A stretch of 64,000 nucleotides of DNA from Mycolicibacterium sediminis. Its GTDB lineage: Bacteria; Actinomycetota; Actinomycetes; Mycobacteriales; Mycobacteriaceae. Position 1 is the first letter of the stretch, and each line of letters starts with the position of its first letter. A program made the position numbers and the translations under genes. The notes beneath the pieces were generated by a model. The model did not search any database. It had not been told where the DNA came from and saw only the letters and a program-made list of their open reading frames with translations. Positions 17,298 to 26,585 of this stretch are shown in pieces. The stretch is from assembly GCF_010731735.1 (NCBI RefSeq), contig NZ_AP022588.1, positions 1,798,001 to 1,862,000 of the forward strand, in the 5' to 3' direction.

Positions 17298-17729
17298 ATG
17301 ATCGGCGTCATGAAGAGGCACTGGACGGTCCTGGTCGCCGTGATCGTCATCGCCATCGTCGTGTTCAGCATCGACCGGCTGCAGGGGATTTTCGGATCCA
17401 CCGACGAGACGTCCCGGCCGGCTGCCGACTCGCTCGAGAACACCGGATACAACCCGAAGCGGGTCCTGTTCGAGGTGTTCGGAAGCCCCGGGGCGACCGC
17501 GACCATCAACTTCCTCGACGAGAACGCCCAGCCGCAGCGCGTCGACGACGTGCCGCTGCCGTGGTCGCACAACCTGGTCACCGACGACCCGACGCTTTTC
17601 GCCGACCTGCGCGCCCAGGGTGACTCCGCGCCGATCACCTGCCGGATCACCGTCAACGGCATCGTCAAGGACGAAAGGTCCACCAGCAACGTGAACGGAT
17701 ACATCGCCTGCCTGGACAAGTCGGCATGA
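17298..17729 (+). CDS. mmpS4: MmpS-family accessory protein of MmpL exporter
   Basis: Small membrane-anchored periplasmic partner of MmpL, 143 residues. One N-terminal helix (WTVLVAVIVIAIVVFSI) is followed by an MmpS beta-sandwich domain (KRVLFEVFGSPGATATINFLD) ending with Cys-containing strands ([18 protein letters not shown]). The two cysteines could form a disulfide, as in other MmpS proteins. ATG 17298 or 17310 are both possible. The stop overlaps the mmpL start (ATGA). The paralogue number 4 is inferred from the Rv0455c-like gene downstream. Confidence 0.88.
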   Translation: MIGVMKRHWTVLVAVIVIAIVVFSIDRLQGIFGSTDETSRPAADSLENTGYNPKRVLFEVFGSPGATATINFLDENAQPQRVDDVPLPWSHNLVTDDPTLFADLRAQGDSAPITCRITVNGIVKDERSTSNVNGYIACLDKSA

Positions 17730-20632
17730 GCGAGCACCGCGAGGAAACGTCCGTGCACTCCCGTCCGGCGCGCCTGATCCGCGCGCTCGCGCTGCCGATC
17801 CTGCTGCTCTGGATCGCCATCGCCGTCGTGAGCAACATCGTCTCGCCCCAGCTCGAAGCCGTGGGCGAGGAGCGCTCGGTGGCGATGAACGCGGCCGACT
17901 CGCCGTCGATCATGGCGATGCGGCACATCGGCCAGAAGTTCGACGAGTTCGACTCCGACAGCGCGGCGATGGTCGTGCTCGAGGGCGACGAGCCGCTGGG
18001 CCAGAGCGCCCACGACTACTACGACGTCCTGGTCAAGAAGTTCAACGAGGACACCAAGCACGTCGAGCACGTCCAGGACTTCTGGGGAGACCCGCTCACG
18101 GCGGGCGGCTCGCAGAGCAAGGACGGCAAGGCCGCCCTGGTCCAGGTCTACCTGCGGGGCAACCAGGGCGAAGCCCTGTCGAACGAATCCGTCGACAGCA
18201 TCCGCAACATCGTCGCGGACACGCCTGCACCCGACGGGGTGAAGGCCTACGTGACGGGCGCAGCGCCGACGATCACCGACAACTTCGAGGTGGGCAACGA
18301 GGGCACCCATCTCGTTACCGCCATCACGTTCCTCGTCATCGCGGTGATGCTGCTGATCGTCTATCGGTCGGTGGTCACGATGTTCATCATGCTGCTCGTG
18401 GTGGCCGTCGAGCTGATGGCGGCCCGCGGCATCGTGGCGGTGCTCGGTCACACGGGCATCATCGGCCTCTCGACGTACGCCACGAATCTGCTGACGCTGC
18501 TGGCGATCGCGGCGGGCACCGACTACGCCATCTTCCTGGTGGGCCGGTACCAGGAGGCCCGCAACCGGGGCATGGAGCGCGACGAGTCGTACTACGACAT
18601 GTTCCGGGGGACCGTCCACGTCATCGTCGGCTCCGGCCTGACGATCGTCGGCGCGGTGGCATGCCTCTACTTCACCCGGCTGCCGTACTTCCAGACCCTC
18701 GGCGTGCCTGCGGCCCTGGGCGTGCTGGTGACGCTGATAGCGGCCCTGACCCTCGGTCCCGCGGTGGTCGTACTCGCCAGCACCTTCGGACTGCTCGAAC
18801 CCAAGCGCAAGGTGCGTGCCACCGGATGGCGGCGCGTCGGCACCGCCATCGTGCGGTGGCCCGGCCCGATCCTCGTCGTGTCGCTGGCGATCGCGGCCAT
18901 CGGCGTCATCGCGCTCCCCGGGGCGAAGATCAGCTACGACGGCCGCCCCTACCTGCCCGACACCGCGCCGTCCAACGTCGGCTACACGGCCGCGGAACGG
19001 CACTTCTCCGAGGCCCGGCTGAACCCGGAGCTGCTGATGATCGAGTCCGATCACGACATGCGAAATCCGTCGGACATGCTGATCCTGGAACGCGTCGCCA
19101 AGGCCGTGCTGCACACCCCCGGCATCGCGCTGGTGCAGTCGATCACCAGGCCGCTCGGCACCCCGATCACGCACAGCTCCATACCGTTTCAGATCAGCGC
19201 CCAGAGTGCCGGCCAGATTATGAACCTGAGCTATCAGGAGGACAGGGCTCGCGACATCCTGAGCCAGGTCGATCAGACGAGTCGATCCATCAACATCCTC
19301 GAGCAGCAACTGAAGCTGCAGCAGGCCAGTGCCGACGCGACCGACGAACAGGTGCAGGCGTTCCACGACACCGTCAAGACCATCAACGAGGTGCGGGACA
19401 ACCTCGCCAACTTCGACGACTTCTTCCGGCCGCTGCGCAACTACTTCTACTGGGAGCCGCACTGCTACGACATCCCGTCGTGCGCGGCGCTCCGCTCGGT
19501 CTTCGACTCGCTCGACGGCATCTCCGAGCTGAGCGACCAGTTCGGCAAGATCACCGCCAGCCTGGACAAGCTGAATGCGCTTCAGCCGCAACTGGTGTCG
19601 TTGATCCCGCCGCAGATCGACGTGCAGAAGGCCAACAGGGACCTGCTGCAGTCGAACTACGCCACCACCGGTGGCACCAACGCGCAGAGCCAGGAGGCGC
19701 TGCAGAACGCGACCGCCCTCGGCAAGGCGTTCGACGACGCCAAGAACGACGACTCCTTCTACCTGCCGCCCGAGGCGTTCGACAACGCCGACTTCAAGCG
19801 TGGTCTCAAGCTGTTCATGTCACCGGACGGCAAGGCGGCGCGCATGACGATCACCCACGAGGGCAATCCCGCCACGCCCGAGGGCATCTCGCACATCGAC
19901 GCACTGCGTGACTCCGCGTTCGACGCGATCAAGGCCACGCCGCTGTCCGACGCGAAGATCTACGTGGCGGGTACGGCCTCGACGTACAAGGACATCCAGG
20001 AGGGGTCCACCTACGACCTGATGATCGCCGCGCTGGCCGCCATCGCGCTGATCCTGCTGATCATGATCTTCATCACCCGCAGCTTCGTCGCGGCGGTCGT
20101 GATCGTCGGCACCGTGGTCCTGTCCCTGGGCGCGTCGTTGGGACTCTCGGTCTTGGTGTGGCAGTACATCTTCGGGATCGAGCTGTTCTGGATCGTGCCT
20201 GCGCTGGCGATCATCCTGCTGCTGGCGGTGGGCGCCGACTACAACCTGCTGCTGATATCCCGGTTCAAGGAGGAGATCGGTGCCGGCCTGAACACCGGCA
20301 TCATCCGCGCCATGGGCGGCACCGGTGCGGTCGTCACCGCCGCGGGCCTGGTGTTCGCCGCCACCATGGCGTCGTTCGTCTTCAGCGACCTGGTGGTCCT
20401 CGGGCAGATCGGCACGACGATCGCCATGGGCCTGGTGTTCGACACCCTGATCGTGCGGTCGTTCATGACGCCCTCGATCGCGGCTCTGCTCGGCCGCTGG
20501 TTCTGGTGGCCCCTCAACATCCGGCCGCGTCCGGCCAGCCGGATGCTGCAGCCCTACGGCTCGCGCGCCAACGTCCGCCGCCTGCTCGAGCCCGAGCCCG
20601 CGGTGGCCGACGGCAGGGAGTCGGACAGGTGA
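17726..20632 (+). CDS. mmpL4: MmpL-family RND transporter (MmpL4/5-like)
   Basis: Inner-membrane RND exporter of 968 residues, the normal size of MmpL4/MmpL5. It has the RND plan: helix 1 ([16 protein letters not shown]), a porter loop, helices 2-6 with the proton-relay motif [14 protein letters not shown], a second porter domain with a long Gln-rich coiled coil (about 485-640) and helices 7-12 with [15 protein letters not shown]. The coiled-coil insertion is typical of the siderophore-exporting MmpL4/5 group. The Asp-Tyr pairs in helices 4 and 10 are retained, so it should be active. It is coupled to mmpS by overlap and followed 23 bases later by the Rv0455c-like gene. Confidence 0.93.
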   Translation: MSEHREETSVHSRPARLIRALALPILLLWIAIAVVSNIVSPQLEAVGEERSVAMNAADSPSIMAMRHIGQKFDEFDSDSAAMVVLEGDEPLGQSAHDYYDVLVKKFNEDTKHVEHVQDFWGDPLTAGGSQSKDGKAALVQVYLRGNQGEALSNESVDSIRNIVADTPAPDGVKAYVTGAAPTITDNFEVGNEGTHLVTAITFLVIAVMLLIVYRSVVTMFIMLLVVAVELMAARGIVAVLGHTGIIGLSTYATNLLTLLAIAAGTDYAIFLVGRYQEARNRGMERDESYYDMFRGTVHVIVGSGLTIVGAVACLYFTRLPYFQTLGVPAALGVLVTLIAALTLGPAVVVLASTFGLLEPKRKVRATGWRRVGTAIVRWPGPILVVSLAIAAIGVIALPGAKISYDGRPYLPDTAPSNVGYTAAERHFSEARLNPELLMIESDHDMRNPSDMLILERVAKAVLHTPGIALVQSITRPLGTPITHSSIPFQISAQSAGQIMNLSYQEDRARDILSQVDQTSRSINILEQQLKLQQASADATDEQVQAFHDTVKTINEVRDNLANFDDFFRPLRNYFYWEPHCYDIPSCAALRSVFDSLDGISELSDQFGKITASLDKLNALQPQLVSLIPPQIDVQKANRDLLQSNYATTGGTNAQSQEALQNATALGKAFDDAKNDDSFYLPPEAFDNADFKRGLKLFMSPDGKAARMTITHEGNPATPEGISHIDALRDSAFDAIKATPLSDAKIYVAGTASTYKDIQEGSTYDLMIAALAAIALILLIMIFITRSFVAAVVIVGTVVLSLGASLGLSVLVWQYIFGIELFWIVPALAIILLLAVGADYNLLLISRFKEEIGAGLNTGIIRAMGGTGAVVTAAGLVFAATMASFVFSDLVVLGQIGTTIAMGLVFDTLIVRSFMTPSIAALLGRWFWWPLNIRPRPASRMLQPYGSRANVRRLLEPEPAVADGRESDR

Positions 20633-20655
20633 TCGGACCGAGGAGAGGAACCGTC

Positions 20656-21123
20656 GTGAACCCGATGAAGAAGGTCGTCCAGGGCGTTCTCGTCGCGTCG
20701 ACGCTGGCGGGTCTGGGTGTCGCCGGGGCGAACCCGGCGGCCGCCGACTCGACCGACGACTTCCCGATCCCGCACCGGATCATCGTCACCGCCTGCGACA
20801 CCGAGCAGTACCTGCAGGCGGCGCGCGACACCAGTCCCGTGTACTTCGAGCGGTACATGATCGACAAGAGCAACCGGCCAGCCGACGTCCAACAGATGGC
20901 GGAGGACCGCATCCATTGGTTCTTCTCCCTGAGCGCCGCCGCGCGTCGCCAGTACTCCGAGGACACCGCCACCAACGTGTACTACGAGCAGGTCGCGACG
21001 CGGTGGGGCAACTGGGCGAAGGTGTTCTTCAACAACAAGGGCGTCGTCGCGAAGGCCACCGACGTCTGCATGAACTACCCGGCCGGTGACATGTCGGTCT
21101 GGGACTGGCCGGTTGCCCGCTGA
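20656..21123 (+). CDS. Secreted Rv0455c-like protein (DUF5078), siderophore-export factor
   Basis: Exported protein of 155 residues. A signal peptide runs to about residue 30 (NPAAADS). The mature part [47 protein letters not shown] and YPAGDMSVW matches Rv0455c as I recall it. Two cysteines (TACDTEQ and DVCMNYP) can form the loop-closing disulfide. Rv0455c is reported to be needed for mycobactin secretion through MmpL4/MmpL5, and here the gene sits directly behind mmpS-mmpL. GTG 20656 has AGGAGAGGA six bases upstream. Confidence 0.88.
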   Translation: MNPMKKVVQGVLVASTLAGLGVAGANPAAADSTDDFPIPHRIIVTACDTEQYLQAARDTSPVYFERYMIDKSNRPADVQQMAEDRIHWFFSLSAAARRQYSEDTATNVYYEQVATRWGNWAKVFFNNKGVVAKATDVCMNYPAGDMSVWDWPVAR

Positions 21124-21211
21124 CGCTCGTCCGGCCATCCCGCCTGCGCGACATGGTTGCTCGGGCTCGCACAATCGGGCCGTGACCGTTTACGGTCTAC
21201 GGGTGCCAAGC

Positions 21212-22090
21212 ATGGATCGTCGTAGCGCAATGTTGATGCTGGGGTTCGGCGTGGCGGCTGCCGCGCTGCCGCTCGCCAAGGCCGGTGCCGAACCGGTCAT
21301 CGGTGACGCGCCTCCAGGACCACCCCCAGGACCCGGCGGTCCCGCCGCGCCGGCGGCCACACCGCCCGCGCCGACGTTCCTGTTCGCCGACGAGTTCAAC
21401 GGGCCCGCCGGTTCGCCGCCGGACCCGGCGGCCTGGTTCATCGTCCCGGCCCGCGAGACCATCCGGAACCCCGTCGAGTGGGACAAGCCCTTCAACATGG
21501 GCCGGTACGTTACCGACCAGGAGCACGTGTTCCAGGACGGCAAGGGCAACCTGGTCATCCGGGCCACCCGCGGCCCGGGCACGACCATCCAGGAGAAGTA
21601 CGCCGGCGCGAAGATCGTCGGCAACTGGCGCGGCGGCGTCGGCACGACCTGGGAGGCCCGGCTCAAGCTCAACTGCCTCACCGACGGTGCCTGGCCGGCG
21701 TTCTGGCTGCTGAACGACGACCCCGTCCGCGGTGGCGAGGTCGACCTCGTCGAGTGGTACGGCAACCGGGACTGGCCGTCGGGCACCACCGTGCACGCAC
21801 TGCTGGACGGCACTCAGTTCGAGACCGACAAGCACCCCGTCGACGGCGACTGGCACACGTGGCGCATGACGTGGAAGCCCGAGGGCATGTACTTCTGGAA
21901 GGACTACCAGCCGGGCATGGAGCCGTTCTTCACGGTTCAGGCCAATGCGCTCCCGGACTGGCCGTTCAACGACCCCGGCTACACGATGGCGCCGATCTTC
22001 AACATCGCCGTCGGTGGCTCCGGTGGACGCGAACCCGCCGGCGGCACCTACCCGGCCGAGATGCTGATCGACTGGATCCGCGTCTTCTAG
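21212..22090 (+). CDS. Exported glycoside hydrolase family 16 protein (Rv0315-like)
   Basis: Secreted beta-glucanase-like protein of 292 residues. The N terminus (MDRRSAMLML...ALPLAKAGA) has a Tat-like twin arginine and a hydrophobic stretch, then a Pro/Ala linker. The GH16 domain follows, with the catalytic motif E176-V-D178-L-V-E181 inside GGEVDLVEWYG. Trp-rich substrate-cleft segments (WPAFWLLNDDP, WHTWRMTWKPEGMYFW) are present. The whole domain resembles Rv0315 from memory. The expected activity is hydrolysis of beta-1,3 or related glucans, with the substrate unproven. The gene converges on the first PGRS-like gene with a 9-base gap. Confidence 0.92.
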   Translation: MDRRSAMLMLGFGVAAAALPLAKAGAEPVIGDAPPGPPPGPGGPAAPAATPPAPTFLFADEFNGPAGSPPDPAAWFIVPARETIRNPVEWDKPFNMGRYVTDQEHVFQDGKGNLVIRATRGPGTTIQEKYAGAKIVGNWRGGVGTTWEARLKLNCLTDGAWPAFWLLNDDPVRGGEVDLVEWYGNRDWPSGTTVHALLDGTQFETDKHPVDGDWHTWRMTWKPEGMYFWKDYQPGMEPFFTVQANALPDWPFNDPGYTMAPIFNIAVGGSGGREPAGGTYPAEMLIDWIRVF

Positions 22091-22099
22091 TCGGCGCTC

Positions 22100-25000
22100 T
22101 CAGCCGTTGACCCCGGTCTGTCCGCCCGGGGTACCGCCCAGTCCACCGGCGCCGCCGGTCTTCTTGCTGCCGTTCCCACCGGCGGCAAAGCCTCCATTGC
22201 CCCCGTTGCCACCGGTGCCGGTCTGGCTGTTGCCGCCCGTGCCGCCCTTGCCACCCGTGAGTGGTGCCGGGGAACTCCGACTGGTGTCCAGGGCATTGCC
22301 GCCCGCGCCGCCGCGGCCACCGTTGCCGTTCACGCTGTTTCCGCCCGTACCGCCTGCGCCGCCCGTAGCCGGGCCGATGGATGAGGAGCTGATGTTCGCT
22401 TCGCCGCCTCTACCACCGGCGCCCCCGTCGCCAGTGGTACTCGCGCCGCCGGTACCGCCCTTACCGCCGGTGGACGTGCCCAACCCGCCAACGGTGAACG
22501 AACTACCGCCAGCGCCGCCCGTGCCGCCGGTGCCGGCAGCGCTGCCACCGCCGGTGCCGCCCATTCCGCCGGTCGCACTGCCCGTCCCGCCGGTGACGAA
22601 TGATTCACCGCCGATACCGCCGACCCCGCCAACGCCGTTGACGCTGAACCCGCCACGCCCGCCGGCTCCCCCCACGGCGTTGCCCCCGTTGCTCGAGACC
22701 CGGCCGCCGGCTCCGCCGGCGCCGCCTTTTCCGCCCCGGCTCGAGCCGCCGTTGCCACCGGGACCGCCCGTCGCGTTGGGGTCGACCGAGAAGAAGACGT
22801 ACCCCTCGGCCCCCGCTCCGCCGTCTCCGTCAGCGCCATTGGCGCCCGCGGCACCGGTGGTCAGACCTGCACCGCCCTGACCACCGAGTCCGCCGTTGGC
22901 GCCGTCGCCGCCGTCGCCCGGCCGGGTGTTGCTACTGGCGCCGGCACCGCCCGCTCCGCCGGTGCCGCCGCCACCGCCGGTGCCACCGACACCCTGATTG
23001 CCACCCAGGCCGACGGCACCACCGGATCCGCCGGTGCCGGCCGATCCGCCCAGACCCGCAGCGCCTCCGGTGCCCCCGGTACCGCCCTGGCCGCCTTCGA
23101 TCCCATTTCGTCCGTCCAGGTCGCCGCCGGGACCCCCCCTATCCCCGGTGGCGCCGGCGCCACCGACACCGCCGGTACCCCCGGTGCCGCCGCTCCCACC
23201 CTTTCCGCCGTTGCCGTTGGCACCTGCCGTTCCGGGTGTGAGCCCCTCGCCTGCTGCACCGGCGTTGCCGCCTGCGCCGCCCATGCCGCCCATGCCTCCG
23301 GTCAGACCGGTGCCGCCGGTGCCCGACGGAGCGAGCGTCGTGCCGCCGGTTCCCGTCGTCCCCGTCGCCCCCTGGGCGCCGGTGCCGCCCACGCCCCCGG
23401 TGCCCCCATTGCCACCGTCGCCGCCAGCGCCGCGGACGCCGTTCACCGCGCCTGCCGCGCCGTCGGAGCCGCCCCTGCCGCCCGTGCCCTTCGCTCCGCC
23501 GGCCCCGGCCAGTCCCGCTGCGCCACCGGCGCCGCCCTTGCCGCCGTCCTGTCCGGCGCCGCCTGTTCGTCCGTTCTCCCCGGGTGCGACGCCTGGCCTT
23601 CCGGGGTCGCCGTCGGCACCGTCGGCGCCGTCACCGCCCTTGCCCCCGTTGGACCCGTTGCCACCATTGCCGCCGTTGCCGTTGATCCCGGCGAGCCCGA
23701 CGGTCCTACCCGTGCCACCGGCCCCTGCGTTGCCGCCCGCGCCGCCCGTGCCGCCCGCGCCACCGTCCTCGCCGGACAGGCCGTCGGCGCCCGGCGTGGT
23801 GACGGGCTTGCCGACCACGCCCGCCACGCCGTTTCCGCCGTTGCCGCCGGCACCGCCGTTGCCACCGTCCCCCCCGACGCCCTGCAGGCCGTCGACGCCG
23901 GCCCGGCCGCTGGTGCCGCCGGTTCCGCCCGTACCGGCCGCCCCGCCTGCGCCTGCGAGGCCCGCTGCGCCGCCGTTCCCGCCCCGGCCGCCGTCCTGGC
24001 CCCGCAGGCCGTCCGAGCCACCGTCTCCGGACCCGACGCCGTTGCGTCCGGGGTCTCCGGCGCGGCCGCCGACGCCGTCGCTGCCGTCGCCACCATCGCT
24101 GCCGTCTCCGCCGCTGCCGCCGTTTCCGTTCGCGCCGGCCGCGCCCACGGTCGACCCCGACCCGCCGGCCCCGGCGTTGCCGCCCGCGCCGCCCGCGCCA
24201 CCCCGGCCGCCCGACTGACCGTCGTTGCCACTCGCGCCGTCCGCGGTGACGGCAGCGCCGTCGACACCACCGACGCCGCTGCCGCCGTTGCCACCCCTGC
24301 CGCCGCTGCCACCCGCGCCGCCGGCGCCCAGGGCTCCGGACAGGCCCGCCGAACCGAACAGCCCCGACGACCCGCCCGCGCCGCCCGATCCTCCGGCACC
24401 TCCAGCGCCACCGTTGCCGCCGCGCTGCCCGGCCGTTCCGTCCGTTCCCGCAGCCGTCGCGTCCCGACCCTCGATGCCGTCGGCCCCGTTGCCGCCCGCG
24501 CCGCCCGAGCCGCCACGGCCGCCGGCGCCGCCGTTGCCGAGAAACAGTCCCGCGGCGCCTCCCCGACCACCCGAGCTGCCCGTGCCACCGCTGCCGCCGT
24601 CGCTGCCGGCGCGTTCGGTCGTGGTTCCGAGTGCACCCGTGGCGCCGCGTCCGCCGTCTCCGCCGCTGCCGATGAAGACACCGCCACGTCCGCCGTCGCC
24701 CCCGTTGCGCCCGGACGCGTCCGCGTTGCCGCCGCGGCCGCCGTTGCCGAACAGCCCGGCGTCACCGCCGCGTCCGCCGTGGGCGCCGGCGCCGCCGTTG
24801 CCGAAGAAGATGCCGCCCCGGCCGCCGTTGCAGGCGCTGCCGACGCAGTCAGCCGCGGCGTCGGCGCCGTTGCCGACGAAGACGGACACGAGGGTGACGA
24901 TCGGTGTCGGCCGAGCGGCGAGCAGCGCCGTCGGGGTCGCACCGCCGCCGATCAGACTGCCGGTGGGAGCGGCGATCGACGGCGGGCACCACGCGCCCAC

Positions 25001-25201
25001 GCACTGCGCGCTCACGTCACCGGACGGGTCCGGTGTGGCAAACGCGAGTCCGGCACCGATCCCGGTGGACAACATCCCGGCGGAGAACGCAGCGGCGATG
25101 GCCGCCCGACCCGCGGACGTCGCCACGTATTTGCGGCTGGCAGCCCTTCTGCTCGAAGTCCGTTCTGCCACAACTGCCGATCCGTGCCGTCGCGCGCCCA
25201 C
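22100..25201 (-). CDS. Large PGRS-like glycine-rich exported protein without PE domain
   Basis: Protein of 1033 residues. Residues about 28-56 form a signal-like hydrophobic segment ([18 protein letters not shown]...LAFA), not a PE domain. A short region carries a Cys pair ([13 protein letters not shown]) and a second one ([11 protein letters not shown]). From about residue 105 the sequence is almost wholly GGxGG repeats (GNGGAGG, GGDGG, GGRGG), like the PGRS part of PE_PGRS proteins, including the [12 protein letters not shown] entry seen at their PGRS start. It should be surface-exposed. GTG 25201 has GAGGGG upstream. Function unknown. The proline-rich open frames on the other strand are composition shadows. 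Confidence 0.82.
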   Translation of the reverse strand: MGARRHGSAVVAERTSSRRAASRKYVATSAGRAAIAAAFSAGMLSTGIGAGLAFATPDPSGDVSAQCVGAWCPPSIAAPTGSLIGGGATPTALLAARPTPIVTLVSVFVGNGADAAADCVGSACNGGRGGIFFGNGGAGAHGGRGGDAGLFGNGGRGGNADASGRNGGDGGRGGVFIGSGGDGGRGATGALGTTTERAGSDGGSGGTGSSGGRGGAAGLFLGNGGAGGRGGSGGAGGNGADGIEGRDATAAGTDGTAGQRGGNGGAGGAGGSGGAGGSSGLFGSAGLSGALGAGGAGGSGGRGGNGGSGVGGVDGAAVTADGASGNDGQSGGRGGAGGAGGNAGAGGSGSTVGAAGANGNGGSGGDGSDGGDGSDGVGGRAGDPGRNGVGSGDGGSDGLRGQDGGRGGNGGAAGLAGAGGAAGTGGTGGTSGRAGVDGLQGVGGDGGNGGAGGNGGNGVAGVVGKPVTTPGADGLSGEDGGAGGTGGAGGNAGAGGTGRTVGLAGINGNGGNGGNGSNGGKGGDGADGADGDPGRPGVAPGENGRTGGAGQDGGKGGAGGAAGLAGAGGAKGTGGRGGSDGAAGAVNGVRGAGGDGGNGGTGGVGGTGAQGATGTTGTGGTTLAPSGTGGTGLTGGMGGMGGAGGNAGAAGEGLTPGTAGANGNGGKGGSGGTGGTGGVGGAGATGDRGGPGGDLDGRNGIEGGQGGTGGTGGAAGLGGSAGTGGSGGAVGLGGNQGVGGTGGGGGTGGAGGAGASSNTRPGDGGDGANGGLGGQGGAGLTTGAAGANGADGDGGAGAEGYVFFSVDPNATGGPGGNGGSSRGGKGGAGGAGGRVSSNGGNAVGGAGGRGGFSVNGVGGVGGIGGESFVTGGTGSATGGMGGTGGGSAAGTGGTGGAGGSSFTVGGLGTSTGGKGGTGGASTTGDGGAGGRGGEANISSSSIGPATGGAGGTGGNSVNGNGGRGGAGGNALDTSRSSPAPLTGGKGGTGGNSQTGTGGNGGNGGFAAGGNGSKKTGGAGGLGGTPGGQTGVNG

Positions 25202-25392
25202 TGAAGCCCCTCGAGGGTAGATCCCGAACTCACCTGAGTTCGGGCGCTACCAGCTGAACACCCCACAGGTCGTGGACACAGTAAACATGTTGCAATCAGA
25301 AATAGAAAGATGTACGCGGATGTTCACGGCAAATTGGCCCGAGCGTCAAACGTCCCAGTCCGAAGGGTGGCCCGGTGCCCCCCGACGCCGGG
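25202..25392 (-). promoter_or_regulatory. Upstream region of the first PGRS-like gene
   Basis: A 191-base gap between the diiron-protein stop and the PGRS-like start. It contains an AT-rich stretch (about 25279-25340, including AAACATGTT and GAAATAGAAAGATG), unusual against GC-rich surroundings. It probably holds the promoter of the leftward PGRS-like gene. No specific operator was recognised. Confidence 0.4.
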
Positions 25393-26493
25393 TCAGTCGG
25401 TCCCGGCGGCAATTGCCTGGTCGACCTCGACGGCGCGGACCGCCATCTCGGCACGAGCCTCGTCCACGGCGTCGGCCTGGTCCTCGTCGGCCTTCATCAG
25501 CGCATCGATGTCGAAGCCGCCCATGTCCAGAACGCTCATGTCCGCGAAGGCCTTCTGGACCTTGTCGCCCCACAGTCCGATGTCCTTGACGATCGGCACG
25601 ATGCGGCTGAACAGGTGTGAGCGGAACTGGATCATCAACGGGGACGTATCGACCCACTCGGCGCACTCCTTGACGTTCAGGCCGAGGGTTTCGAAGACCT
25701 CCTCGCCGCGGAACCGGTCCCGCACGAGGTAGCAGGCGTCGACGACGAACTCCTCCCGCTCACCGCGCTCCTTGTCGGTCAGCTCGGAGTAGTAGTCCTT
25801 CAACGAGATTCGGCCGAACGCTACGTGTCGGGCTTCGTCCTGCATGACGTACGCGAGCAGCTGCTTGGCCAGCGAGCCCTCGGGCGCCAGGTCGCGCTGC
25901 ACCCCGAAGGCGGCGAGCGCGAGGCCCTCGATCAGGACCTGCATGCCGAGATAGGGCATGTCCCAGCGGGAGTCTCCCAGGGTGTCCGCCAACAGTGCGC
26001 TCAAATTCTTATTGACCGGGTAGACCAGGCCGATCTTCTCCTGCAGGAACCGGGAGAAGGCTTCCACGTGCCGAGCCTCGTCCATGGTCTGGGTGGCGGC
26101 ATAGAACTTCGCATCCATGTCCGGGACGACTTCGACGATCTTCGCCGCGCAGACCATCGCGCCCTGCTCGCCGTGGAGGAACTGCGAGAAGTTCCAGGCC
26201 TGGTTGTGCTGGCGCATCTCGGAGCGCCGCTTCTCGTCGGCGGACTCCCAGGCGGGGCTGCCGAAGAGCGGGTGGAACTCGTCGGGCACGCCGATCGGGT
26301 TCATCGGGTCGACGTCGAGGGTCCAGTCGATGCGCGACTCAGCATCCCACTGCTTGTCCTTGCCCTTCTGATAGAGGGACAGGAGGCGGGCGCGGCCGTC
26401 GTCGTACTCCCACGTGAAGCGGGCGTCGCCGACGCTGGGGACCTCCCACGAGTACGGCGTGGGCACGTCGGTGTACTTCTCCCTGGTGGTCAT
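25393..26493 (-). CDS. Ferritin-like diiron protein, AurF/RNR-like oxygenase
   Basis: Soluble diiron protein of 366 residues with an all-helical ferritin-like core. Iron ligands are visible as two carboxylate-His sets: E in LHGEQGAM plus TMDEARHVEAF, then LIEGLAL plus MQDEARHVAFG. This duplicated E...DEARH pattern is shared with ribonucleotide-reductase-like and AurF-type oxygenases. The substrate is unknown. ATG 26493 (MTTREKYTDV) is preferred over the longer frame to 26559, which adds Arg/Ser-rich sequence without family likeness. It sits alone between two giant PGRS-like genes on the same strand. Confidence 0.85.
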   Translation of the reverse strand: MTTREKYTDVPTPYSWEVPSVGDARFTWEYDDGRARLLSLYQKGKDKQWDAESRIDWTLDVDPMNPIGVPDEFHPLFGSPAWESADEKRRSEMRQHNQAWNFSQFLHGEQGAMVCAAKIVEVVPDMDAKFYAATQTMDEARHVEAFSRFLQEKIGLVYPVNKNLSALLADTLGDSRWDMPYLGMQVLIEGLALAAFGVQRDLAPEGSLAKQLLAYVMQDEARHVAFGRISLKDYYSELTDKERGEREEFVVDACYLVRDRFRGEEVFETLGLNVKECAEWVDTSPLMIQFRSHLFSRIVPIVKDIGLWGDKVQKAFADMSVLDMGGFDIDALMKADEDQADAVDEARAEMAVRAVEVDQAIAAGTD

Positions 26494-26585
26494 GACGGCC
26501 TCTCTACCCAGCGTGGTGTGACGCCTATCACAGTGCGCCGAGCTGCTGCGTACCGTCAAGCCCCGCGCTCGAGCGGTCCGCCGTG

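Noticed and set aside
17216..19591. Open frame of 791 residues antisense to mmpS and mmpL
   Set aside because: Arg/Asp/His-rich shadow without domain; the mmpS-mmpL reading is unambiguous.
22107..25220. Long proline-rich open frames on the plus strand opposite the first PGRS-like gene
   Set aside because: They are mirror images of GGxGG codons (GGC/GCC read as Pro/Ala), have no ribosome binding sites or family features, and cover exactly the repeat region.
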